A stretch of 64,000 nt of DNA from positions 15,052 through 79,051 of the forward strand of contig CAZNEI010000007.1 in assembly GCA_964572045.1 (NCBI GenBank), in the 5' to 3' direction. How positions within the stretch are numbered: position 1 is the first letter of the stretch; every line of letters starts with the position of its first letter. The notes below the pieces were generated by a model. That model was not told the DNA's origin. It saw nothing but the letters and a program-made list of their open reading frames with translations, and did not search any database. Positions 15,720-26,517 of the stretch are shown piece after piece. The position numbers and the translations under genes are program-made. This DNA comes from CBDCKR01 sp964572045 (lineage in GTDB: Bacteria; Gemmatimonadota; Gemmatimonadetes; Longimicrobiales; Gaopeijiaceae).

Positions 15720-16328
15720 GTGGAAACGCTCGTATACGAATTCGGTGCCTGGCTCGACTCGATCGGATCCTGGGCGTACCTCCTTGCCCCTCTGACGATG
15801 ACCCTGGTCGCCATCCTCCCCGTTCCCGCCGAGCTGCCGGCCGTACTGAATGGCATGATCTTCGGTCCTGTCCTGGGGACCCTCTTCACGTGGGGGGGAG
15901 CCCTGGCCGGCGCTCAGATCAGCTTCGAGCTGGCCAGAAGGTTCGGACGACCGCTCGCCGAACGAGTGGTCTCCGAGCGGTCCCTCGGGAAGGCCGACGA
16001 AATCGTCCTTGCGGCGGATTGGTGGGGCCTCCTACTCCCCAGGTTCATCCCCCTCATCGCCTTCACCCCGCTCAACTGGGGTGCGGGCCTCACTACGGTG
16101 CGCCGAAGCGTTTTTTTCTGGACGACGGCCGTCGGCATCTTCCCGGGTGCGCTGGTCTTTACGGCCTCGGGGGCGGGCATCGAGTTCCTTCTCGAGCGCT
16201 TTCCGGCCATCAGCTGGGTGACGGCCGGGCTCATCACGGCTTACGGGGCGCGCTCCTTGTATCGGAAGCGCTCCGCCCGACGCTCCGGGGCTCCTGAGGT
16301 GGGCTCGCCATCCACGTCAGCGGGCTAA
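15720..16328 (+). CDS. VTT-domain (DedA/TVP38-type) membrane protein
   Basis: A 202-residue polytopic protein. The central part (ELPAVLNGMIFGPVLGTLFTWGG, ISFELARRFGRP, PRFIPLIAFTPLNWGAGLTTV) has the glycine-rich re-entrant pattern of the VTT/SNARE-associated family. These proteins act in membrane homeostasis and may move lipid carriers between leaflets; the substrate of this one is unknown. The start is GTG 15720, behind AAGGGGAAC. Its stop is only eight bases from the stop of the convergent nitrilase-family gene. Confidence 0.85.
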   Translation: METLVYEFGAWLDSIGSWAYLLAPLTMTLVAILPVPAELPAVLNGMIFGPVLGTLFTWGGALAGAQISFELARRFGRPLAERVVSERSLGKADEIVLAADWWGLLLPRFIPLIAFTPLNWGAGLTTVRRSVFFWTTAVGIFPGALVFTASGAGIEFLLERFPAISWVTAGLITAYGARSLYRKRSARRSGAPEVGSPSTSAG

Positions 16329-16336
16329 CGGTCCAC

Positions 16337-17167
16337 CTATAGGCCTCGCTGGAGTGACGCCCAACCTTGAGCGTATAGGTCGACCGGACGGTTCAGGTAC
16401 CCAGGATACCCTTCGTTGGCCTCGGCGGCCCGTCCGGAGAAGAGCTCCACGACCGCCACCGCGTCGGTTCCTTCGTAGAGCACCTCCCCGTCCGGAGCTA
16501 CGGCCAGCGAAGGACCGCCGATATCGACAGCGAACTCCGGCCGAGGGCGGTTGACCGAGAGCAGATAGGTCTCCGCCATGACGGCGTTGGCCCTGAGCAC
16601 GAGCCTCCAGCGCTCGTACGTCTCGCTGGGCGTGGCGCGGGGGACCAAGAGCAGATCCGCGCCCTGACTTCGAAGGAGCTGGGCTCCCTCGGGCCGATTG
16701 ATATCGGAGCAGATCTGGATCCCGATGGTGATGCCGGGCCCCGGTATGGTCCTAGGCGGCTCAGTGCCCGGCACGTAGTGCGACGTCTCCCAATAGCCCT
16801 CCTCTGCCGGCAAGTGAACCTTCCTGTAGCGGCCAAGCTCCGCTCCGCTCGAGCCGTATAGAATCGCCGTGTTGTGCCTCTGGCCTGTCTCGGGGTCCGC
16901 GACGATCGCACCCCCGAGGAGGCCGATGCCCACCTCCCGCGCCGCCTCGGCCAGGATGCGCTGCCGGCCGCCGCCCGGCTCTTCGGCGTCGTCCGGCCTT
17001 ACCGTCGTGGTCGCAGGAGACCAAGGGTTCAGCGGAAGCTCGGGAAGAACCGCGAGGCGTGCGCCAAGGGCACGGGCTTCGTGCAGGTGCTCTCGCAGCA
17101 GGACACCTGCCGGATCGGTGTGGAATACCTCGGTCACCAGCGCAACTGGGATGCGCTCGTCCATCAT
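16337..17167 (-). CDS. Carbon-nitrogen hydrolase (nitrilase superfamily)
   Basis: A 276-residue soluble amidase-type enzyme. The catalytic triad is visible as E43 (LPELPLNP), K116 (YRKVHLP) and C153 (IQICSDINRPEG), with the usual RANAVMAETYLLSVNR block near residue 205. It starts at ATG 17167 behind AGAGGAAG; a longer frame to 17536 has no family sequence. It hydrolyses a C-N bond of an amide or carbamoyl compound, but the substrate cannot be told. No operon partner is adjacent. Confidence 0.9.
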   Translation of the reverse strand: MMDERIPVALVTEVFHTDPAGVLLREHLHEARALGARLAVLPELPLNPWSPATTTVRPDDAEEPGGGRQRILAEAAREVGIGLLGGAIVADPETGQRHNTAILYGSSGAELGRYRKVHLPAEEGYWETSHYVPGTEPPRTIPGPGITIGIQICSDINRPEGAQLLRSQGADLLLVPRATPSETYERWRLVLRANAVMAETYLLSVNRPRPEFAVDIGGPSLAVAPDGEVLYEGTDAVAVVELFSGRAAEANEGYPGYLNRPVDLYAQGWASLQRGL

Positions 17168-17535
17168 CGCTTCCTCTTTCCGAATCTCAATGTCTGGCTC
17201 GAAGGAGGGCGTCCCGAGGGGCCCCCGCCGGACAGCCTCGACGAGTCCTGGCTCCTGAAGATAGGCCCTGCGGACCTCCTCGGTATTCGGGCGCCACACC
17301 TCCGCGAGCGTCGACCTCCTGTTCCCACTCCATTCCGTGCGTCGCTCAGGTCGATCTTCGTGGCTTGATGCGCTAAATGGACGGCCACCACACATCCGAC
17401 GATCACGGCGGACCGAAACCCTAAAGCCCATGCACGGGGCATCGAGCGACGCCACGCTGGAAGACGATCGGGGAGGCCTCGCATGCTCGCGGTTGCAAAG
17501 GGTCCGGCCCGAAGTCGTGCAATCGGCTGCAGGCA
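17168..17535. other. Intergenic before dnaE2, no gene seen
   Basis: The spacer between the divergent nitrilase-family and dnaE2 genes is open in the dnaE2 frame back to 17337, but those codons have no DnaE2 character. No other signal is seen until the promoter at 17536. Confidence 0.5.
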
Positions 17536-17568
17536 TTGCAAAGCCGCTATTCTTCGGCTTATATTCGG
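17536..17568 (+). promoter_or_regulatory. dnaE2 promoter with TTCGG direct repeat
   Basis: TTGCAA (17536-17541) and TATATT (17560-17565) form a -35/-10 pair with an 18-base spacer. The -10 lies inside TTCGGCTTATATTCGG (17553-17568), which differs at one base from the element at 10827-10842. The repeat ends 29 bases before the GTG at 17598. It is the candidate damage-response operator of dnaE2. Confidence 0.6.
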
Positions 17569-17597
17569 ACCCCGTTACCGTACAAAAACCGAAGATC

Positions 17598-20500
17598 GTG
17601 CCGACACCTCCCTATATCGAGCTTCACTGTCACTCCGGCTTTTCCTTCCTGGACGGGGCCTCTCGCCCCGAGGAGCTGGTACACAGGGCCCTGGAGCTAG
17701 GGTATCCAGCCCTGGCTCTCACCGATCACAACGGGCTGTACGGCTCAATGGAGTTCGCCCAGACGGCCCGGGCCGAAGGCCTCCAGCCCCTTACGGGTGC
17801 CGAGGTCACTCTGGCCCTGGACATCCCAGGGATTCCTCCGGGTCTGGACGGACTGGATACGGAAGATCCAAACGGCGACCCGCTGACCCGTGGCTGCCAC
17901 ATGACCCTCTTGGCCGAGACCCAAGTGGGATATTCCAACCTCTGCCGACTCCTGAGCGAGGCGCATCTGGGGAGCGAGCGTGGCCGTCCCACCCTTCCCC
18001 TCTCCTCCCTTTTTGCCCGTCCAGAGGGCCTCATCGCTCTCACCGGGTGTCGGCGGGGCCCGCTCCTAGCCGCCTTCAACGACAGCGTGGCCACCGCAGA
18101 GTTCCTGGCCCGGAATCTCCAGAGCGCTTTCGGGCCCGGACAGCTCTTCGTCGAGCTCCAAGACAACAAGCAGAAGGGGGACGGTTACCGGAGCCGAAGC
18201 CTGGGTCGCTTGGCCGATCGCCTGGGCATCCCCGTGGTGGCCACCGGCAACATCCACTATCACCGCCCTGAACGGCATCGACTGCAGGATGTCTTCGTGT
18301 CGGTCCGAAACCGGACCACCCTGAATGGATCCCACGCCCAAAGGCGCTCCAACACGCTCTTCTACCTGGCTCCCCCGAACGAGATGGCAAGCCGTTTTCA
18401 GAGCCGTCCCGACGCGCTGGCTCATACACTGGAGATCGCCGGGCGGTGTGCCGCTTTCGATCTTACCAAGGACCTGGGCTACACCTTTCCCGACTTCGAG
18501 GGGAGCGACCGAGGAGGAGCTCTCGAAACCCTGGCGGCGGTCTGTCTGGGAAGGCTTGAGGAGCGCTACGGCGGCACGAATTGGGAGGCTGAAGCACGCG
18601 AGCGGCTCTATCGGGAGCTCGCGCTGGTGGATCTCCACAGCCTGGCGGGTTTCTTCCTCGTCTACCGCGACATCATGGATCTGGCTCGTGAGGTGGCTGC
18701 CAAGGTCCGGGGGATCTCTCCACGAGCCGATGCCGGCCTGCCTCCCGGGCGAGGACGAGGCTCGTCGGTCTCGTCCCTCATCTGCTATCTCGTGGGCCTC
18801 TCCCACGTGGATCCCGTGAAAACCAACCTCTTCCTGGGCCGCTTTTTGAATGAGGCGATGCAGAGCGTCCCGGACATCGACCTCGACTTCCCGCGCGACA
18901 TTCGCGAAGAGCTGATCCTGCGGGTTTACGAGCGGTACGGGAACGAGCACGCGGGTCTTGTGTGTACCTTTCCCACCTATCGGATCCGCTCCACACTCCG
19001 GGAGGTCGGCAAGGCCTTGGACCTCCCGATGAGCGACCTCGAGAAGCTCTCGAAGCTCGCGGAAGGGCATTCGAGCGGGAGTCTCATGCAGGAGCTCCAT
19101 CGGCTTCCGGAGTTCCGGGAGAAGGCCAGCTCACCCTTGTGGCAGGCGCTCTGCGAGCTGGCCGACGACATCGGGGGCCTTCCCCGCCACATCTCCCAGC
19201 ACGTGGGAGGGATGATCATCTCCAGCCGGCCTCTCGTGGAGATCGTTCCTCTGGAGCCGGCGGCGTGGGACGGCCGGGTCCTCTGCCAATGGGACAAGGA
19301 CTCCTGCGACGATGCCGGGTTCATCAAGATCGACTTTCTGGCCCTCGGCATGCTCTCCGTGGTGGAGGAAACGGTGGACCTTATCGCGGAACGCCACAAT
19401 CAAGCACCCGACCTCTCGCGCATCGACTTCGCTGACCAAGCAGTCTTCGACCGCATCTGCTCTGGAGACACTATCGGCATGTTTCAGGTCGAGAGCAGGG
19501 CCCAAATCCAGATGCTCCGGCGCGTCCAGCCCCGGAACCTCGAGGATCTGGCCGTCCAGGTCGCCATCGTCCGGCCCGGCCCCATCGTCGGAGGTGCCGT
19601 CAACCCCTATGTGCGGCGCCGGGAGCTGCTGCGCGAAGACCCGAACTTCCAGGTGCCTTACGATCATCCTCTCCTGGCCGAGGCCCTGAGTGAGACGCTG
19701 GGCGTCATCATCTTCCAGGACCAAGTCCTCAAGGTCTGCCAAGCGTTGGCAGGCTTCACCGACGGTCAGGCCGAGAGCCTCAGGCGCTCCATGAGCCGCA
19801 AGCGCTCAAAGGAGGCCATGGACGCGCACTGGGACGCCTTCAACGAGGGAGCGCGGGAACGTGGAGTCGACGAGGTCACGGCCCACAAAGTCTTCCAGCA
19901 AGTGACGGCCTTCAGCGAGTTCGGGTTTCCCAAGTCCCACGCGGCGGCGTTCGCATTCTTGGCCTACCAGTCGGCGTGGCTCCGTTACTACTACGGCACC
20001 GAGTTCTACGTGAGCCTCTTCAACAACCAACCCATGGGCTTCTACTCTCTCGACGCCCTAGGGCGCGACGCCCGGCGCCACGGCATCGGCATCCGCCTGC
20101 CCAACGTGAACCGGAGCCAGGTGAAGTGCACGGCTGAAGACAAGGACTTGAGGGTCGGGCTGGGCTTCGTCCGGGGCTGGAGCGTCACCGTTGCCGAGCG
20201 GGTAGTCGAGGAGCGAGATCGGCACGGACCCTTCCGGTCGCTCTCCGACTTTCTGCGACGGACGCCGGCGAGGCTGAAACGGCCTGCGGTGGAGAACCTA
20301 ATCTGGGTAGGGGGCTTCGAGGGCTTCGGCCTCACGCGGAGGGAGCTCCTATGGCAGACCGGTCTCTGGCTCGGTCCCGAGGACGATGCGGGGCGGGGCG
20401 GTGGACGAGACGATCATCCCCAAGTCGAAATGGGCTTGGACAATCCCTACGCAGACCTCGCATTCTCCGATCTCAACGACACTGAGCGGATGGTCGCGGA

Positions 20501-20996
20501 GTACCGCACGCTCCGCTTCTCCACGAAGCTCCACCCCCTGTCCCTGCTCCGTGACGAGCTGCCTGCCAATATGGTCACGGGCGATCGACTCCCGGATCTT
20601 CCCAACCACTCCACCGTGACGGTGGCGGGCATCGTTGTCGCCCGCCAAAGGCCCTCGACAGCGAAGGGATATGTCTTTGTCCTAATGGAAGATGAGTCCG
20701 GTCCGATCAATGTGATCGTCAAGCCGGACATTTACGAGAAGTGCCGGACGGCCGTGCGGATGGAGCCCTTCCTCGTAGCCCGTGGCCGGCTGCAGAAGGA
20801 CGGACTCACCACAAACGTGATCGCGTTCGAAGTGAAGGCTGTGCAGGTGCGTGAATCCGCCAGACCCGGGGAGACCCACTCCTCCCTCCCCGGCACGCTG
20901 GAGTACTGGGCCGAGCCGGAGCAGAGCGTGCAGGCGCCATTCCGGTACTTGACGGCGCTCCGGCAATCTCCTCCGGACGTCAAGAGCTTTGGATAG
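17598..20996 (+). CDS. dnaE2: Error-prone DNA polymerase III alpha subunit DnaE2
   Basis: A 1132-residue C-family polymerase that bypasses damaged template bases during induced mutagenesis. The N-terminal PHP domain has YIELHCHSGFSFLDG and ALTDHNGLYG. The palm carries the catalytic aspartates in PDIDLDFPRDIREE. The finger/beta-clamp region follows (SMSRKRSKEAMDAHWDAF), then the HhH part, and the C-terminal OB fold spans about 1010-1090 (TVTVAGIVVARQRPSTAKG). The length fits DnaE2 rather than the longer replicative DnaE1. The GTG at 17598 was chosen because it lies 29 bases behind the repeat-bearing promoter. No imuA or imuB gene is in the window. Confidence 0.95.
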   Translation: MPTPPYIELHCHSGFSFLDGASRPEELVHRALELGYPALALTDHNGLYGSMEFAQTARAEGLQPLTGAEVTLALDIPGIPPGLDGLDTEDPNGDPLTRGCHMTLLAETQVGYSNLCRLLSEAHLGSERGRPTLPLSSLFARPEGLIALTGCRRGPLLAAFNDSVATAEFLARNLQSAFGPGQLFVELQDNKQKGDGYRSRSLGRLADRLGIPVVATGNIHYHRPERHRLQDVFVSVRNRTTLNGSHAQRRSNTLFYLAPPNEMASRFQSRPDALAHTLEIAGRCAAFDLTKDLGYTFPDFEGSDRGGALETLAAVCLGRLEERYGGTNWEAEARERLYRELALVDLHSLAGFFLVYRDIMDLAREVAAKVRGISPRADAGLPPGRGRGSSVSSLICYLVGLSHVDPVKTNLFLGRFLNEAMQSVPDIDLDFPRDIREELILRVYERYGNEHAGLVCTFPTYRIRSTLREVGKALDLPMSDLEKLSKLAEGHSSGSLMQELHRLPEFREKASSPLWQALCELADDIGGLPRHISQHVGGMIISSRPLVEIVPLEPAAWDGRVLCQWDKDSCDDAGFIKIDFLALGMLSVVEETVDLIAERHNQAPDLSRIDFADQAVFDRICSGDTIGMFQVESRAQIQMLRRVQPRNLEDLAVQVAIVRPGPIVGGAVNPYVRRRELLREDPNFQVPYDHPLLAEALSETLGVIIFQDQVLKVCQALAGFTDGQAESLRRSMSRKRSKEAMDAHWDAFNEGARERGVDEVTAHKVFQQVTAFSEFGFPKSHAAAFAFLAYQSAWLRYYYGTEFYVSLFNNQPMGFYSLDALGRDARRHGIGIRLPNVNRSQVKCTAEDKDLRVGLGFVRGWSVTVAERVVEERDRHGPFRSLSDFLRRTPARLKRPAVENLIWVGGFEGFGLTRRELLWQTGLWLGPEDDAGRGGGRDDHPQVEMGLDNPYADLAFSDLNDTERMVAEYRTLRFSTKLHPLSLLRDELPANMVTGDRLPDLPNHSTVTVAGIVVARQRPSTAKGYVFVLMEDESGPINVIVKPDIYEKCRTAVRMEPFLVARGRLQKDGLTTNVIAFEVKAVQVRESARPGETHSSLPGTLEYWAEPEQSVQAPFRYLTALRQSPPDVKSFG

Positions 20997-21009
20997 CCGC
21001 GATCCCTCG

Positions 21010-21900
21010 CTACGCCCGACCCGCACGTTCGAGGTAGAACTTCATCCCGTCCCAGTCTCCAGCGGCGTTGAAGGCGTCGAAATAGGCGTCGACCTCCTTC
21101 CTGGGCCGAAATGCGGCGAGCTCCTCGCGAACCTCCGCTTCGAATGCGGAGCGGTCGTTTGCCTCGCCCGCGGCGATCGCCTCCCTCACCCGCTCCTGGA
21201 GTGCCAGCAGCCGCTCCCGCATCTGCCGCACCCGGCCGCCGAAGCCCTCGTGCAAGCCGAAGTGCGTCGGGCCGATGAGTTCGGGGCCAATCGGCTCGAT
21301 CTCGTCGAGAGTCTCCAACCATGCCGACACGCTCAGGCTCGGCGGAGGCGTCGGCGGATGTGTTGGAGCGCCGGGGGCGAGGATGACACCTAGCGCGTCA
21401 CCCGCCAAGAAGATCCCGTCGGCTTCGGACAAGTAGGACGTGTGATGAGCGATGTGGCCGGGCGTGTGAAACGCACGCACCCCGGGGACCCCGAGCCGCA
21501 TGGAAGGATCCCAGGCGCGGATGCGATCTCTGGGAACTGGCAGCACCTCCCCCCAGAGCCTGTCGTGCCTGTCCCCGAACGTCCGACGGGTGCTGGACAC
21601 GAGCCTCTCGGGAGAGACCATATGGGGTGCGCCGTCGACGTGGATGTGGACGCTCAGGTGCGGGTAGCGCGCAACCAGATGTCCGCTGCCGCCCGCATGG
21701 TCCAAGTGAACGTGCGTGAGGAGCAGGTGGCGGATGTCGGCCATTCCGAGTCCCTGGGCCTCGAGTCCGGTGGCGAGCCCCTCGAGCGACGTGCTCGGGC
21801 CGGGATCGATCAAGACCGGCTCCGGGCCATCAATCCAATAGCACGCGATCATCCCCGTTCGACCGAGGTGCATCACGTCGATCGGGACGACCGACATCAC
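21010..21900 (-). CDS. MBL-fold metallo-hydrolase
   Basis: A 296-residue metallo-beta-lactamase-fold enzyme with the zinc motif THVHLDHAGG (H63, H65, D67, H68), a downstream HTPGHIAHHTSYL and LAGDALG, and GPTHFGLHEG near residue 205. These supply the usual dinuclear metal ligands. The C-terminal 80 residues are helical and charged. The start is GTG 21900 or the ATG directly after it. The enzyme probably hydrolyses a thioester or similar bond, but no substrate is indicated by its neighbours. It converges on dnaE2 with 13 bases between stops. Confidence 0.88.
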   Translation of the reverse strand: MMSVVPIDVMHLGRTGMIACYWIDGPEPVLIDPGPSTSLEGLATGLEAQGLGMADIRHLLLTHVHLDHAGGSGHLVARYPHLSVHIHVDGAPHMVSPERLVSSTRRTFGDRHDRLWGEVLPVPRDRIRAWDPSMRLGVPGVRAFHTPGHIAHHTSYLSEADGIFLAGDALGVILAPGAPTHPPTPPPSLSVSAWLETLDEIEPIGPELIGPTHFGLHEGFGGRVRQMRERLLALQERVREAIAAGEANDRSAFEAEVREELAAFRPRKEVDAYFDAFNAAGDWDGMKFYLERAGRA

Positions 21901-21937
21901 TCAGCCCATTGCCTCGTGTCGCGGAGCACCACGGTGC

Positions 21938-23245
<1,308 letters not shown>

Positions 23246-23695
23246 TTGGTCTCCGATAGTGGCTGATTTGATTCCTCAAGCCCGGACACTCGACCCTGCA
23301 CCAGGCTGCAGAATAGCATCTAAACGTAAGGGATTACGCACACTCGATGAAGTGCATCTCGCCGGGGGTCCGGACGGGCGCCTAGAAGACGGTGCCATGA
23401 GCTCGCCAGTCAAGCAACCCAGCCTCAGGAAGCGAAGCGCGGGCCGGACTCGGCCTCGAAGATCAGGGATCGCGCCCCCTGCCCCGCCCCCCCGCCATCT
23501 GCCGACTCCCAAGCACGGGCGAAGGTGGCGGGTGTCCCCCGAGGGCGCCGCCTTGCGGGGGCTGCTTGGCACGGTCACAGCCGTCGGGGCCCCCCCGGGC
23601 GGGTCTCCGGGCTGGAGCGCCGAAACGTCAGTCCATCTCAGGCGCCGCCCCTTCACGCCCAGTCTACCCGGGGGCAGAAGCCTTGCCGTCGGGAC
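23246..23695. other. Intergenic, no gene seen
   Basis: The stretch is rich in G/C runs (for example ccccccgggcggg near 23587) and has short frames on both strands, but none with a ribosome site and protein-like composition. Confidence 0.45.
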
Positions 23696-24244
23696 TCAGA
23701 ACCCGAGGGCCACCTTGGCCGTAAGGCCCACGCCACCGTGGGCGATCAGCGTCGGCTGTACGACCGGGCTTCGGTAGGACTGCGGCTCCACGTCGACCCA
23801 TCCAGGCACCTCGAAAAACGAACCCACCAAGGCGCCAAGAAGGAAGCCGGCGGCGGCTCCGAACACGACGGTGATGCGGCCGAAACAGACTTGGTCCCGC
23901 AGGTCTGAGCACTCGGACTCGGTAAAGGGGAAAACCGTCCCGGCGCCCGCGAGTGTGCCGACGGCCGAACCCAGCATCGCACGCGTGCCGACGCGAAACA
24001 CCTGGACCCGATCGACCAAACCCATGCGGAGTGAAACTCTTTCGCGCTCGAATCGGGTGGCGACGACGATGGAGTCGCCGGGATGGATCCGGACGAGCCA
24101 TCCCTCCATCGTCGCCGACTGTCCACCGTGGACCCCGTGGTGATCGACGCGGACTCTCTCGCCTTCCTTGGCAAGCTCCTGAGCCTGAACTCCACCACTC
24201 CACCCGGCGCCGAACAACGCGAGGGCTAGCAGCGCTCGATTCAT
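23696..24244 (-). CDS. Exported small hypothetical protein with glycine-zipper helix
   Basis: A 182-residue protein with a Sec signal (MNRALLALALFGAGWSGGVQAQ). A beta-rich half follows (EGWLVRIHPGDSIVVATRFE), which looks like a small SH3-type or OB-like fold. The C-terminal half has two glycine-rich hydrophobic segments (RAMLGSAVGTLAGAGTV and GAAAGFLLGALVGSF) of the glycine-zipper kind. It is probably a periplasmic or outer-membrane-associated protein. I do not recognise a family with a known role, and it appears monocistronic. Confidence 0.7.
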   Translation of the reverse strand: MNRALLALALFGAGWSGGVQAQELAKEGERVRVDHHGVHGGQSATMEGWLVRIHPGDSIVVATRFERERVSLRMGLVDRVQVFRVGTRAMLGSAVGTLAGAGTVFPFTESECSDLRDQVCFGRITVVFGAAAGFLLGALVGSFFEVPGWVDVEPQSYRSPVVQPTLIAHGGVGLTAKVALGF

Positions 24245-24524
24245 AACGTCCTCGCGGCCGGGGAGGGGCTCATCCGGGGGATCTCCAGGTTGAGCTTATC
24301 CATCCACACTCGGATCTGACAAGGACCGGGCGGCCGCGGGGGCGTTTCCGAGGAGGCTCTTCCGTGCACGCCCCTGACCACACCAATGGGGCGGTACACG
24401 TCGGGCTTCCGACGTTGCGGGAGCCACCCGGCCGCCTCGGCACCTCCGCGACACGGGCGTGCCGGAGCCCTGGCACCGCGGGCGCGGAAACCACGAGGCG
24501 AGTCGCCATCGACCCGCCCCTTTC

Positions 24525-25190
24525 TCAACGACTCGGGCGCAAGTCGATGAGTCGATGGCCCCGCATGGTCACGTACTCTCCGATGGTGTGCTCCACAGGC
24601 CGACGGAAGAGGGGCCCATTCCACACGAACGTATGGTACTCACCTCGTTCGCCGGAGGGATCGGCTCCAAAGTCCGCGATCTCCCTCGCAAGTTCCCTAG
24701 TGAGGACCTTGCCGACCCAGTCGGGGTCGCCTCCGTCCAGAGACACGCTCACGACCCTTGCCTCGTAGCCGAGCTCGATGACTTCCCTCACGAGCTCCTG
24801 AGGATCCTCCCCCCAGAGAGGCTCGATGTGCCTGAGCCCGTGGCCTGTGATACGATCCTCGTACCAGGCACGAACGTCTTCCAGATGGATGTTCCCCAGG
24901 ACGACTCCCGTCACCTGGTCGTTCACCAGGCGTTGAAGCGCTCCCCGAAATGCAGGCTCAAATCCCTCCTCCCCCACCGGCAGTACGATCGGCTCGAGCT
25001 CGAGGGCTTCGAGATGTGCCCGGACCAAGGCAACGCGGGTGCCGTGGAATGTGATGCGCTCCGTGGGCCCGTCGTACAGGCTCACCCCGTATCGGACGTC
25101 CCACCCCTCGCGCCGCGCTCGGTCAAGCGCGAGCGTCGCGTCCTTCCCCGAGCCCGTCAGGAGCGCGACAGGCCGGCTCCTCAGGGCCAC
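24525..25190 (-). CDS. Dph6-like PP-loop ATP pyrophosphatase
   Basis: A 221-residue N-type ATP pyrophosphatase like archaeal and eukaryotic diphthine-ammonia ligase (MJ0570 family). The PP-loop is LLTGSGKDATLALDRAR instead of the usual SGGKDS, and the later blocks LGNIHLEDVRAWYED, EPLWG and GGEYHTFVWNGPLF-type match the family (here SGERGEYHTFVWNGPLFRR). Bacteria lack diphthamide, so another amidation or ligation reaction is likely. Its GTG start lies ten bases inside the end of the BtuF-like gene, indicating coupled translation and shared function. A cobalamin-related role is only suggested by that partner. Confidence 0.85.
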   Translation of the reverse strand: MALRSRPVALLTGSGKDATLALDRARREGWDVRYGVSLYDGPTERITFHGTRVALVRAHLEALELEPIVLPVGEEGFEPAFRGALQRLVNDQVTGVVLGNIHLEDVRAWYEDRITGHGLRHIEPLWGEDPQELVREVIELGYEARVVSVSLDGGDPDWVGKVLTRELAREIADFGADPSGERGEYHTFVWNGPLFRRPVEHTIGEYVTMRGHRLIDLRPSR

Positions 25191-26125
25191 GGTACCAAGA
25201 CCTCGCGATAACGCTCGACGTGCTCGGGAAAGAGTGCCGGATGGACTGCGCCGGCGAGCACTTCTCCACTCTCGGCGATCCGCGGCCCAGGGCGATTGAA
25301 GTAGGCATTCCCGTCTGCGACGAAACAGCGGCCCTCGGCAACTGCTGGGATCGATCGGATCCCACGCGCGACCTCCGGGTCCGCGAGGTCCTCGAGCGAA
25401 CGGGCCACGCTGAAACCGCACGGAAGGACCACCACGATCTCCGGGTCCGCCGCGGCGATGTCCGGCCACGAGACCTCCGCGAAGCGGTGTGCGGTCCGCA
25501 TGATCACAGGCTCCGCTCCGGCCATGCGGGCAAGCTCGGGCATCCATCCACCCGCGATCATCGGAGGGGCCAGCCACTCGATGAGGGCGACGCGACGCGG
25601 CGAGGTCTCCTGCATGCGTGCCCGGAGCACGGCGAGCCTGCGCTGCATGTCGCGGACCACGCGACGGCCCCGCTCCGGCACGCCGAGGCCGTCGGCGACC
25701 CGGAGGATGTCGCCGTAGACATCGCTGAGCCGCGCGGGATGCAACGAATAGACGCGCGTCGCCGGAAGGCGCAGGGTGCAGAGTGCTTCTTCTACGTCGC
25801 CGAGCGAGACCGCGCACACTTCACAGTGGTCTTGGGTGACGATCACGTCAGGCTGCAGGCGTCTGAGCTCGTCCACGTCCACACGATAGACGCTCAGACC
25901 GTCCCGCACGATTTCACGGACTCCGCGATCGATCTCGGCGCTCGTCATCTCGATACCGACCTTCGGGGCCGAGAGCCGCGGCAGGCCTTCCACATCGGGC
26001 GGGTAGTCGCATTCGTGCGAGATCCCGACAAGGCGTTTCCGGAGGCCGAGCGCGCAGACGATCTCGGTCGCGCTCGCAATCAGCGTGACGATCGTCGACG
26101 TCTCAGCGGGGGACTGGTTCGTCAT
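25181..26125 (-). CDS. BtuF-like cobalamin-binding protein without signal peptide
   Basis: A 314-residue protein of the periplasmic-binding (TroA/BtuF) fold, with IVTLIASATEIVCALGLRKR and GISHECDYP near the N terminus and PDVIVTQDHCEVC at about residue 98. These match BtuF-type cobalamin-binding proteins. It has no leader: the conserved body begins about ten residues after the start (ATG 26125, GGAG upstream). It is therefore probably cytosolic, not the exporter-linked form. No BtuC or BtuD gene is near. Its end overlaps the Dph6-like gene. Mcm in the same window needs cobalamin. Confidence 0.85.
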   Translation of the reverse strand: MTNQSPAETSTIVTLIASATEIVCALGLRKRLVGISHECDYPPDVEGLPRLSAPKVGIEMTSAEIDRGVREIVRDGLSVYRVDVDELRRLQPDVIVTQDHCEVCAVSLGDVEEALCTLRLPATRVYSLHPARLSDVYGDILRVADGLGVPERGRRVVRDMQRRLAVLRARMQETSPRRVALIEWLAPPMIAGGWMPELARMAGAEPVIMRTAHRFAEVSWPDIAAADPEIVVVLPCGFSVARSLEDLADPEVARGIRSIPAVAEGRCFVADGNAYFNRPGPRIAESGEVLAGAVHPALFPEHVERYREVLVPWP

Positions 26126-26517
26126 CGTCGCTCCAAATGATCGAGTGTGCCTGTCGTGTGATACGCGAGCCGAATACATCGGAGCTTCCCGCCCGACGGA
26201 GATCGCCCCGCGCCCTCTGACAGAGGAAGAGAGCATTCGGCGACATCCCTCGCTCCAACTGCTGCCTTGCGAGCATGCCGGCACCTTCGGGCCGCCACTA
26301 GAAGATCCGGATCCAGCAGGCGCGCCGCCCCCGAGCCGAGGGAGTTCTATCGAAGTGGCAGCTTGGACAGGCGCTCGCGGAGCCAGTCCGAGGCCTCGTT
26401 CATTCCCCGGCTACCGCCGCCTTTCGGGATGCGAGGCGACAACGAAAGAAACGACCGAGCGCGCCGGCTTGGCCGCAGCCGCGGGTCATGAACGGAAACG
26501 CAACCGCGTGCCTCCAA
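26126..26517. other. Intergenic between tRNA-Leu and the BtuF-like gene
   Basis: No supported gene. I looked for a cobalamin riboswitch core upstream of the BtuF-like gene and found only an isolated GCCACTT, without the neighbouring AGYCMGGAGACC box. Confidence 0.45.

Noticed and set aside
26347..26403. An 18-residue minus-strand frame, MNEASDWLRERLSKLPLR, between tRNA-Leu and the BtuF-like gene
   Set aside because: It looks protein-like but is too short to support, and it lacks a clear ribosome site. It may be a coincidence or a remnant.
26126..26517. A cobalamin riboswitch before the BtuF-like gene
   Set aside because: Only one GCCACTT-like heptamer was found. The rest of the B12-box core is missing, and the order of elements does not fit.
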